DNA from: Halocaridina rubra
Lineage: Eukaryota; Arthropoda; Malacostraca; Decapoda; Atyidae
Direction: 5' to 3'
Assembly (NCBI GenBank): GCA_037179515.1
Contig: JAXCGZ010022646.1
Location: 232,501-296,500, forward strand
Length of the DNA: 64,000 nucleotides
The notes beneath the pieces are model-generated. The model was not told the origin of the DNA, did no database searches, and saw only the letters and a list, made by a program, of their open reading frames with translations. Positions 1 to 64,000 of this stretch are shown here, in pieces. Positions within the stretch are counted from its first letter, which is position 1. Every line of letters starts with the position of its first letter. The position numbers and the translations under genes are program-made.

Positions 1-57
1 TATTTAATGGGCTTTTCCTTCCATTTTAGACTGTATGTTAACAGTTCAGTGTTATTA

Positions 58-58
<1 letters not shown>

Positions 59-121
<63 letters not shown>
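59..121. repeat. (AT)n
   Basis: About 30 AT units. The 279-378 (CTAT)n and 1013-1140 (GATA)n tracts follow; between them (380-1010) I see only AT-rich DNA with scattered taacctaac motifs. Confidence 0.95.
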
Positions 122-124
<3 letters not shown>

Positions 125-278
125 ACTCCTGAACGGATTATATGATAAAGCATAAGAAGTGTGTTCGTTTGTAATTGTGCTGAGATTCCCTATGTCGCGA
201 TGTGGGTAAAGAAAAGCTATTAATGGAAGGACTTCATAGATTTCAACTCTCAAAGGGAATAAAATGTCATAACGTAGC

Positions 279-378
279 CTATCTATCTATCTCTCCGTCT
301 ATCTTCCTATCTATCTATCGATCTATCTGTTAGTCTGTCTCTTTGTCTATCTATCTATCTATCTGTCTATCTATTTAT
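279..378. repeat. (CTAT)n, interrupted
   Basis: Tetranucleotide tract with several substitutions. Confidence 0.93.
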
Positions 379-544
379 CTTTTTTCTTTCGAGGGACGAT
401 GCTGGAAAAGGTTTTGTTAAATATCATTGCTTAGTTAAATTCATAAATATTCCAAGAAATTATTTATAAATTTTTTATTTGCATAATTGTGACCTCCGAT
501 ACCTAATACATTCCTGTTGTTGGAATCTATTTTCAATTCCAAAC

Positions 545-920
545 TTAGAATCTTTTAGTATTCCAGATTATCTAGAGTAGTCACCCTAACTTCATAACTT
601 TAACTAACCTAACCAAAGCAATTTACATTTGAAAAACTTTGACTAAAAATTCCTAGTAATATTTCTAATTAATGGAATCTGCTACTTCCTAATTCTGAGA
701 TTCAAATTCTACCTCTTCTTTCTTTTTTTTTTCCTAACCATTCCCAATATTCTACAGCAATCGCTCCAACACCATAACTTTAACTAACCTAACTTGAATA
801 TTTTGCAAAAGTGTGACCAAGATTCAAGCAGCTGGAATCTACCCCCCATTCCACAATGAGAAGCTGTTTGTATAGTTCATATTTTTTTCACTTTCATCAT
901 TCAAACTAACCTAACTTAAA
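545..920. repeat. Diverged direct repeats with TTAGG-like motifs
   Basis: cataactttaactaacctaa occurs at about 592 and 772, and ctaacctaactt again near 904. About 180-bp period, strongly decayed. Confidence 0.45.
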
Positions 921-1012
921 GTAGCTTAGGGGCTTAATTTTAAGTTTTCATTAATTATATAGTCGCTGTCATATGAAAGTAATATAAATCTGTACGTAAT
1001 ATAGTCGTGTTT

Positions 1013-1025
1013 GAGATAGATAGAC

Positions 1026-1059
<34 letters not shown>

Positions 1060-1070
1060 GTAGATAGATA

Positions 1071-1106
<36 letters not shown>

Positions 1107-1140
1107 TAGATAGATATATAGATAGATAGATAGATACAGA
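1013..1140. repeat. (GATA)n with (GACA) interruptions
   Basis: Complement type of the tract at 279-378; Bkm-like GATA repeat. Confidence 0.95.
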
Positions 1141-1247
1141 GAAAAAGATAGAGATTTTCGGCTAATTTAGAACTTTTCAGATAAAACCATCACAAGCCTT
1201 TTATTACTCAGCACATCTAGGATTCAGCATATGTTGTTGTTGTTATT

Positions 1248-1371
1248 ATCTGTTTTATGTGCCACTGTTAGTCCCAGTTGGACACAGGTAAGATTGAGCT
1301 AAAAATTTAGGCTGGATAACCTTCCTAGCGCCCCGCGATGGGCTCAAACACGGCTTTGTCACTTCCCGAGT
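1248..1371 (-). mobile_element. SINE-B (tRNA-derived)
   Basis: Reverse copy; cactgttagtcccagttgga ... gggctcaaacacggctttgt, B box on the minus strand. Confidence 0.65.
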
Positions 1372-1372
1372 T

Positions 1373-2018
1373 GTTCCGGTTTTACGTCACGGACTCCCTT
1401 TTCTACCAAGGGCTAGGACGGTTGCCTTCTTGCGAAGGACTTGTTTTGGCAGATGTCGAGTGCTCAATAACTAGGAACAAAACCGTAAATCAGAAATTAT
1501 CATGAATTCGTTCCGGTTTTACGTCACAGAATCCCTTTTCTACCAAGGGCTAGGACGGTTGCCTTCTTGCGAAGGACTTGTTTTGGCAGATGTCGAGTGC
1601 TCAATAACTAAGAACAAAACCGTAAATCAGAAATTATCATGAATTCGTTCCGGTTTTACGTCACAGAATCCCTTTTCTACCAAGGGCTAGGACGGTTGCC
1701 TTCTTGCGAAGGACTTGTTTTGGCAGATGTCGAGTGCTCAATAACTAAGAACAAAACCGTAAATCAGAAATTATCATGAATTCGTTCCGGTTTTACGTCA
1801 CAGAATCCCTTTTCTACCAAGGGCTAGGACGGTTGCCTTCTTGCGAAGGACTTGTTTTGGCAGATGTCGAGTGCTCAATAACTAAGAACAAAACCGTAAA
1901 TCAGAAATTATCTTGAATTCGTTCCGGTTTTACGTCACGGACTCCCTTTTCTACCAAGAGCTAGGACGGTTGCCTTCTTGCGAAGGACTTATTTTGGTAG
2001 AAGTAATCGTTACCCTGA
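1373..2018 (-). repeat. 137-bp tandem array built from a SINE-A tail
   Basis: Unit starts gttccggttttacgtcac at 1373, 1510, 1647, 1784 and 1921: four full 137-bp units and a partial fifth. About 75 bp of each unit is the 3' half of SINE-A; the rest (gagtgctcaataactaag...) occurs nowhere else here. Only the last unit runs into the normal SINE body (gtaatcgttaccctgagtg). The three inner units share variants (cacagaatccc), so they spread from one copy. Confidence 0.9.
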
Positions 2019-2227
2019 GTGCTTGAATATTACGTGTAAAGCATATTCTGTCTTCAATGTCCTAGAATATCCTTCTATGTTAGTATGCAGGATATATCCT
2101 GTCCTCATGGAATCCTATATTAATCCGTTATTATTAGGGTGTTAATTAATATACATCCTATCTTAAGAATATCCTAGACATAATCCTTATTTAATAGAAT
2201 GACTATTAGGATATATACAATAATTGT

Positions 2228-2300
2228 GTTCCCTTTTGTGTCCTAAAAGTCGACTAAATGGGGTGGAGAAAGGGGACTGGGAATCCCCTCCTTCCTATTT
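2228..2300 (-). mobile_element. SINE-C fragment
   Basis: Reverse; aaagtcgactaaatggggtg and ggggactgggaatcccctcc. Confidence 0.6.
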
Positions 2301-2312
2301 TCCTCCAACAGA

Positions 2313-2513
2313 ATAGTCAAGCTTATTTGCTATTACTGAACCACATCCGCGACTCTGTGGCGGCAGGTCGAGGGTTCGCGCCCCATCACGGACTGAGATT
2401 AGTAAGGGCATACACTCAGGGTAACGATTAAATTTGCCAAAACAAGTCCTTCGCAAGAAGGCAACCGTCCTAGCCCTAAGTAGAAAAGGGAGTTCTTGAC
2501 GTAAAACCGAATC
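2313..2513 (+). mobile_element. SINE-A (tRNA-derived)
   Basis: B-box-like gagggttcgcgcc near 2367; head with A box degenerate; body (cactcagggtaacgatta) and tail (gacgtaaaaccg) complete, running directly into (AT)n. Confidence 0.8.
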
Positions 2514-4130
<1,617 letters not shown>

Positions 4131-4891
4131 GAATACTATACATATATTGCATAGCATGAAGTAGGACTGTATAATTCCTTCAAGACACAAGACACTATGC
4201 TTTATTTATCTCTTATAACAATCAATCAATATGATATATAATATTAATACATAATATTAATACATATATTGTTCTTTTTATTCGCTGATTTATTTATTTC
4301 TAAAGGAATTATGTATTCTAGTTAAGGCTAAAGAAAGAAAACTTTATTTCCAATTTACAACTCGTTCAAAATGGAAAAATTCATATTATAAATCCGACCG
4401 TCTTTATCGTTAATAATTCTAAAATACAATTAAAAAAATCTATTGTAAATCTTCTGAACGGAGGTAAATTTATATTATAAAATTAACAGGTAAGTTTATT
4501 TTATATAAACTCCGAAAAGAAAGCGACATGAGTTGAGTTTGTAAAGATATTAACGAAAAATATGACAACCACTTTTTTTTATGAGTCAAGTGTCACGTCT
4601 AAAGACACGTGGACTGTTCAGTTTCGAACAGAGAGATATAAAAAAAATTAAAATAATTAAACTTGTAAAATTGTTTATGAAAATTCTATGAAATCCAGAT
4701 TACTGGATACATACAAGCACTAGAAAAAAAGACAAAAAAGAAAAAAGAAATATGAAAATCGCATTCCAGGGTCACACGATCATTTTTTGCTACCATTAGT
4801 TTTTGCCCCTCCCCCACACTTGCTAGCAAAAAAGAAAAGCCATTATATTTGTAAAGAGTATTGGAGTCAGTCATGCTATCATCATCAGCAT

Positions 4892-5154
<263 letters not shown>

Positions 5155-5384
5155 CATACACCAAACAATACTTCACTACAGAGTAAAAGAATACAAATTG
5201 TATATGCTAAATAATAATAGACAGAATTACAAAAAATCAGTTAATAAAAAACCGAGCAGGTCACGTTGAATTACAAATATTAGAAAATATCCCATAAACT
5301 CATGTATCTACATACATACATACATATATACATGCATGCATACATACATACATAAACTTGTATCTTGCAAGTATTTCTAAGATG

Positions 5385-6655
5385 TCGCTGGAGTCTGGGG
5401 AGATTCCAGGATGCTGGCAAACAAGCGACCATTATATAAATTTTTAGGGAGGGAGGATGGACACATTCTCAACCATTGCCTTACTTTATTGACTGGCACC
5501 ATTTGGGGATGGCAGGTGACATCTACAAAGGTTTCTAATTAGCAGGGAGAAAGCAAAGGAATAAGTACGCCATGCAGTGTCAGACTGGTTAGAATTTAGC
5601 CATTGGGTTCTACAGGAATCAATATTACGCCCATATCTGTCCATTGTATATATAAATTAGCTGTAAGATGCTGAAAATTGCAAATTGTTAACAATTTTAC
5701 AGACAATGCAAAAAATTGTGAATTGAAAACACTTTGTAAATGATAATCCAGTTCAAGAAACCTTACTGGTCTAAAGAATGAACAGTGCAAATAGTCAGGA
5801 GTTCAGTACTTCAAAATATAGAGAATTGAGGTTAGCCAAGAGTGCAAGAAGACCCACCTTTGTTTATTCATTAACAGGGGAGGAACTTGAAGAATCTGAA
5901 AGAAAAAAAGATCTATACGTCAATGTGTTGGCAGCTTTTTCTTGAAAAATGGCCAGAAATGCATATATGTGCTTTAGAAAAGGCTGCGAATGCATTTTAT
6001 AAAAAAAAAAGTTCCTCTGACATAAGGTAAAAATGGAAGTATTGACATGACTGTTAGGCCTATGCTTAACTATGCTGAATCTATCAGAAACTCTCACTTT
6101 GGAAAAACATATAAACAGACTGAAAAGAGTTAAACGAAATACTACATGACTGGTGCCGCAATTACTAGATTTCGTTCATAACAAAAAAATTTAATGTACT
6201 AAATTTAACGTAACTGAAAGAAATATGAGAAGCTAAAAAAGTAGTTTTTATTTTTTTCCCATCATTTTGACAGAAGTGATGTGAGCGAGACTGACATGGG
6301 TGGTTCTAGAACTAGAAGTCACCCTGAAGCCTTATTAAAACTATTTTTTACTGTAGGATGTAGATTAATTATATAGAGTCTATATTTCAGAGAATGATAT
6401 GGGTAGTTCTAGAACTAAAGATCAAACTCTAAAGTTTTTTTAAAGTTCTAATTCATCTTTAGGATGTGGAGAGTAATCATATGGGCATTGATATAGGTGG
6501 TTCCAGAATTAGAGTTCACATTTTGAAGTTTTTTTTTAAAACAAAAGTTCTCTGTAGGATGTAGAGAGCGTCATAAAATAGCTGGTAGGCCTCACTAGAA
6601 TTAAATCAATGCCTAATTGATTCAGAGTTTTAAAGGAAAGATACGATTAGCGTCA
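5385..6655 (+). mobile_element. Very old CR1-like LINE relic
   Basis: No intact frame, but collinear echoes of the CR1-like element are readable: gattccaggatgctggcaaa (IPGCW), a GRRMD stretch, DNAKNCE for ADDAK, AESIRNSHFGKHINRLKRV for the [19 protein letters not shown] segment, and LVPQLLDF. The last part repeats atgggtggttctagaac blocks several times. Far more decayed than the other copies. Confidence 0.6.
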
Positions 6656-6843
6656 TTAAAAAAAAAAAAGATGAGAAATATCGAGCATCAGGTAAACACA
6701 TACATACATATATACACATATACATAAATACATAAAGACACATGCTTACATTCTTTTACATTAAGATTAACATGCATTTTTTTTAATCATCTTGTTTATA
6801 TACATATACGAATAATATAATATTTTTTATAAGTGGTCATTAC

Positions 6844-6912
<69 letters not shown>
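6844..6912. repeat. (AAT)n
   Basis: About 23 units. The flanks 6660-7145 show nothing else. Confidence 0.95.
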
Positions 6913-6914
<2 letters not shown>

Positions 6915-7142
6915 ACAAATTCAGAAAACAGAAAAATATATCTCTGACGTTATATATATTACCCAGCTCCACCTCTCCCCACTACCACCCCACCAGCTCC
7001 GTTCCATCCCCTATCCCCCCCATAAATAACTTCGTATTTATGCCATAGAAACTAAATCAAATATATACAAATAAACATAACAAAATGTCTCTGTACTGGA
7101 GGTTTTATGCTCGTCTGTTATCCATTTATAGCTTTGGTATCT

Positions 7143-7391
<249 letters not shown>

Positions 7392-7778
7392 TTATTCCTT
7401 CGTCAGAAACTACACAAAGCTAACATACTATAAATAAAAAGATTTCCTTTAACTCATAACTTCAAAAGAAAGAATTGTACTAAAAATAAACAACCATTAA
7501 GTCCACACATCAGCGAAGATTTTAATAATAAAATCAAATAAAACGAATTTACAGTTCAATTAAAAATTAAAAATAGTATAGCTCATGAAATGCAGAGTAA
7601 TCAATGACTACAAACAAATCACTTCACAAAACATGCGATCATCAATTGACAAAAATCAATGGACGATAATATATTATCCGGCGTGGATACGAAGCAGCGA
7701 GGAATGTTTGTATTAGTAACCGTGACTAAGCGACCAATGGCGCAAGAGGCTTACCTCCTTCCTAAACGTATACATATA

Positions 7779-7885
7779 TTTTTTTTTTATGAGTGTGACA
7801 CAGGGACTGACAAAGGATATTGTCCACATCGGACCCGGGCACCAAAAGCAACGAAAGAAAAAGTAGCAGCTTAATGGCAAGGCAG
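7779..7885 (-). mobile_element. SINE-F/LINE tail
   Basis: Reverse copy of the shared LINE/SINE-F 3' end (gagtgtgacacagggactga, cggacccgggcacc). Confidence 0.65.
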
Positions 7886-7889
7886 AAAT

Positions 7890-9631
7890 CCATTTCAGTT
7901 CATCAAAGATGCTCTACCCATGATTGCATCCTATATTCTAACTATTATGAACACTTCCATTGTTACTAAAAAGTTTCCTGACTCTTGGAAAATAGCACAT
8001 GTAATACCTCTGCATAAAAAGGGGGACAGAGAAGATGTGACAAACTATCGTCCCATTTCCCTGCTACCCATTTTCTCTAAAATATTAGAAAAAAATTGTT
8101 GCATGCCAACTTATGTCATATTTAGAATCAAATAGACTACTAACGATTAACCAACATGGTTTCAGACCAAAACTCTCGACGGAAACTGCACTGCTTAAAG
8201 TTACGAATAATATATATAATAATATAGATATGAAAAAAATATCTTTGCTTATATTATTAGACTTATCAAAAGCCTTCGACAGTGTAAACCATGAAATTCT
8301 TTTAAGTAAATGTATTAACTTAAATATTGATCCAAGCTGGTTTAGCGAGTATCTATCTAATCGTAAACAGTCCATACGTCTTAACAACATTATCTCTGTG
8401 CCAAAAAATGTATCATTTGGTGTTCCACAGGGATCAGTACTTGGCCCTATCCTCTTCTCCATTTACGTAAATGATCTATCTTCTTTCATTTCTGACTGTC
8501 TAGTCGTACAATATGCAGATGACACTCAACTACTCCTTAGTGGTGATATTAATAATCTCCCAGAGCTAACTTTAAGAGCAGAAAACAATCTGTCAAAAAT
8601 TAAAACCTATTTCCAACAAATTGGGCTGTTAATTAACGAAAGTAAAACACAGTGCATATTTATTGGTTCAAGGTTCCACATAGCACAAATTCCAGAAAAC
8701 ACAACAATTAATTTTTGCGACAATATTATCACACCTAGCAAAACAGTCAAAAACCTAAGAATTCACTTTGATAACCACATGTTGTTTGATTCCCACATAG
8801 ATAAAGTATTCAAAAAGGTTACAGGAACATTAATGTACTTATCACGTATTAAAGACAATTTTGAGACTACCACTCGAATAACTGTTGTTGAATCTCTAGC
8901 CCTAAGTCACATTAATTACTGCACAACTGTTTGGGGAGCTACCACTAAGACTCAGATAAACAGAATACAGAAACTTATTAATTTTGCAGCTCGAGTTGCC
9001 CTGGGAGGAATAAGAAAATATGACCACATCACACCAGCTCTCAATAAACTTGGGTGGATGCGGGCAGAAAATAAGGTCGCTTATGCTATTTATGTTTTTG
9101 TATTCAAAATTTTGGACCATCATTATCCTAGCTGGCTATTTGATTTAAAAACAGTCAGGGATATAAGGGGAACCAACACAAGACAGAGCAGTGAGCTCTT
9201 TATTCACAGAACAAACACAGAAGCAGGTTCAAAGATGATCACTATCAAAGGGCCAATACTCTGGAATAATATTCCAGAGCATCTTAAAAATGCACCCTCC
9301 TTCAAAGCTTTCAAAGGCAAACTATATAGTTTTCTTTTGGACAAATAGTTGCTGCTCATTAAGAACTAATTATTCTCATTGTAAGGAAACTAATATGGAA
9401 ATGATGCCGATAATAACGATCCTGTGTCTAGTGGCATACTTACTACTTTATTATTAACATTATTGTTAACATTTTTATTACAGCATTATTATTTTCTATG
9501 AAAGCTACATTTAATTTAACTATATGTCTAACCCTCTTATTTATTAGTTTAATTACATGTCTACTTATAAGTTACTATTAATGTTGAATAACCATTGTAC
9601 AAAATGGAAATAAATGTTTGTTTGTTTGTTT
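7890..9631 (+). mobile_element. Second non-LTR LINE family, nearly intact RT
   Basis: RT domain begins FPDSWKIAHVIPLHKKG, NYRPISLLP, then after one frameshift in an A run near 8090 continues open for 411 codons to 9348: [58 protein letters not shown], and a final LWNNIPEHLKNAPSFKAFK. The 3' end is a (TTTG)n tail at 9616-9631. 5' truncated, no endonuclease seen. Clade uncertain (L2/Daphne/CR1-superfamily-like). It abuts a SINE-F tail at 7779-7885. Confidence 0.9.
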
Positions 9632-9687
9632 GATACATAATAAGAAATGAACAGACTGAAAGAATAGTCAAAGTTATGAAGACTCAG

Positions 9688-9689
<2 letters not shown>

Positions 9690-9782
<93 letters not shown>
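9690..9782. repeat. (AT)n
   Basis: Joined to the A-rich end of a reverse SINE-F tail at 9781. Confidence 0.95.
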
Positions 9783-9784
<2 letters not shown>

Positions 9785-9905
9785 TTTTTTTTTTGTAAAT
9801 GTGACACTGGGACGGACAAAGAAACTTGCCATTGTCGGGTCCGGACACCGAGAAAACAACGGGTAGAAGAAAAAGAGGCAGCCTAAGGACAAGGCAGAAA
9901 TAAAA
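9781..9905 (-). mobile_element. SINE-F/LINE tail
   Basis: Reverse copy of the same tail (gtgacactgggacggacaaa), with (AT)n directly at its A-rich end. Confidence 0.65.
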
Positions 9906-10004
9906 GAATGTTAAATAATAAGAAAAGGACAGGCTGCGAGAATAGTCAAAATAATGAAGGCTTAGAAAGATGCCAGAAATAGGTTTTGAGATGACGATAG
10001 ATCA

Positions 10005-10092
10005 GCTTCTGCCAAAACAAGTCCTTCGCAAGAAGGAAACCGTCCTAGCCCTTGGTAGAAAAGGGAGTCCGTGACGTAAAACCGGAACCAGC
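10005..10092 (+). mobile_element. SINE-A 3' part
   Basis: Starts at gccaaaacaagtccttcgca and ends at gacgtaaaaccgga; head missing. Confidence 0.78.
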
Positions 10093-10484
10093 TTTTTGGA
10101 AGGAAAAAAAAAAAAAAAAGTCCAATATGGCGCTACCTCATCACATTACTAAAATTAAAGCTTAGTTTCACTTGAATACACAAATATGATTCTCATAACT
10201 GTATTGTTTGATACACAAAATAAGAGCCTTTAAAACGCATTCGGACCGTGAGCTGTAATTTGCCTAACTCACGAATCTAATTATTTCATTTCTAATCGTA
10301 CAATAAACGAAAAAAAAAAATAAGAAAAGTGACACAGGTCTTTATCTGTTATTAAACTTACCAGCCATCAATAATATTAATATATTTTTTATGGATAATT
10401 TTAAATACGAAATACAAAATCTTTGGGTTTTATAAAACGACTGAAAATGACTAATTGTGATATATGAAATGGATTGATGGATGG

Positions 10485-10675
10485 ATTCGGTATTACGTCA
10501 CGAACTCCCTTTTCTACTAAGGGCTAGGACGGTTGCCTTCTTACGAAGGACTTGTTTTGGCAGATGTAATCGTTACCCTGATTGTATGCCCTCAGTCCGT
10601 GACGGGGCGCGAACCCTCGACCTGCCGCCTCAGAGTCGCAGACGCTACCATTTTGCCACGGAGACTACTTGTGAT
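10485..10675 (-). mobile_element. SINE-A, near full-length
   Basis: Minus strand head cgtggcaaaatggtagcg (A box) and gagggttcgcgccccg (B box), then body and tail. Confidence 0.85.
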
Positions 10676-10711
10676 ATATGAAATATTCGGTCATAATTCA
10701 TTTTCAGCCCC

Positions 10712-10796
10712 CCCGCGGAGCGTTAATCCAGCCTTTATTCCCGAGCTCCACCTTGTCTGTGTCCACCCCCATTTGAATATGAATTAACAGTGACAC
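10712..10796 (+). mobile_element. SINE-B, 3' half
   Basis: Forward; gcgttaatccagcctttatt, then tgtgtccacccccatttgaa and aattaacagtgacacata. Confidence 0.65.
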
Positions 10797-10889
10797 ATAA
10801 CACGGCAATAAACAATAGCAACAACTACAACAACATAATGGAAGAAATCTATTTCAGATTATCTGCTTTCATTATGCTATTAAAAAATG

Positions 10890-10963
10890 GATTGGATTCG
10901 GTTTTACGTCACGAAATTCCTTTTCAACTAAGGGCTAGGACGGTTGCCTTCTTACGAAGGACA
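10890..10963 (-). mobile_element. SINE-A 3' part
   Basis: Reverse tail (ggttttacgtcacgaaattc to cttacgaaggaca). Third SINE-A fragment within 1 kb upstream of the gene. Confidence 0.75.
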
Positions 10964-11073
10964 TCATATATTTGTAAAAAACATTCTAAATAACATTATA
11001 AAACACGTTAATAAACTATTCAGCTTTTGCCATTTTTTTTAACATACCTGTTATTAAATATTCTTCTTGACAG

Positions 11074-11116
11074 ATTCGCGATGGAGAGTATCGCTGTCTA
11101 AAACTCATCTCTTAAG
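11074..11116 (+). promoter_or_regulatory. Probable 5' UTR with a 6-codon upstream ORF
   Basis: A pyrimidine-rich tract ending in gacag at 11073 looks like a 3' splice site, so the 5' UTR probably begins upstream in another exon that I cannot locate. Between it and the start codon lies a short ORF (ATG at 11081, stop at 11099-11101; MESIAV) ending 15 bases before the main ATG. No promoter could be identified. Confidence 0.4.

Positions 11117-64000
<52,884 letters not shown>

Noticed and set aside
1013..1140. CRISPR-like array
   Set aside because: Plain GATA microsatellite in a eukaryotic context. The 137-bp, 53-bp and 180-bp arrays have no spacers either.

Overview
This window looks like a piece of a decapod crustacean nuclear genome, most likely a penaeid-like shrimp, though crab or crayfish cannot be excluded. 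The reasons are extreme density of (AT)n, (AAT)n, (AG)n and (GATA)n microsatellites, spliceosomal introns, arthropod TTAGG-like telomere motifs, and several non-LTR retrotransposon and tRNA-derived SINE families of the kind that fill decapod genomes. The species call is inference; the rest is visible in the sequence.

There is one host gene, on the + strand, running from 11117 to beyond the right edge. I reconstruct 28 coding exons with GT/AG borders. Reading phase matches at every one of the 27 junctions, giving about 1471 residues without a stop. The product is the N-terminal, extracellular part of a polycystin-1-related receptor/channel protein: signal peptide, WSC domain, a PKD domain (WGDG, HSYTLPGEYG), a cysteine-rich segment, several PKD-like modules, a second clear PKD (FGDGSP, HVYNDEG) and a REJ module (NKPPTGG) that continues out of the window. 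GAIN/GPS, PLAT and transmembrane parts would lie to the right.

Layout: 1-11000 is intergenic and repeat-only (GATA/AT microsatellites, a 137-bp tandem array made from a SINE tail, two LINE families, one very old CR1-like copy). 11074-16359 holds exons 1-3 with a 4.3-kb intron 1 (CR1-like LINE, 53-bp minisatellite, 235-bp palindrome). 16360-33447 holds exons 4-12 among MITEs, a jockey-like LINE, SINEs and intronic tandem arrays. 33448-56531 holds exons 13-27 with more SINEs, two large palindromes and a segmental tandem duplication. 56532-63502 is one 7-kb intron packed with AT arrays, a young CR1-like LINE, a 1.1-kb foldback transposon, a 180-bp satellite and a pogo/Tigger-like element with a transposase fragment. 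63503-64000 is exon 28.

The observation I would follow first is that introns 9, 15 and 19 each begin with a tandem array whose repeat unit starts at the authentic 5' splice site, so donor-like motifs are repeated through the intron. Others are a LINE and SINE sharing one 3' tail, CR1-like copies framed by matching microsatellites on both sides, and several long near-perfect palindromes.
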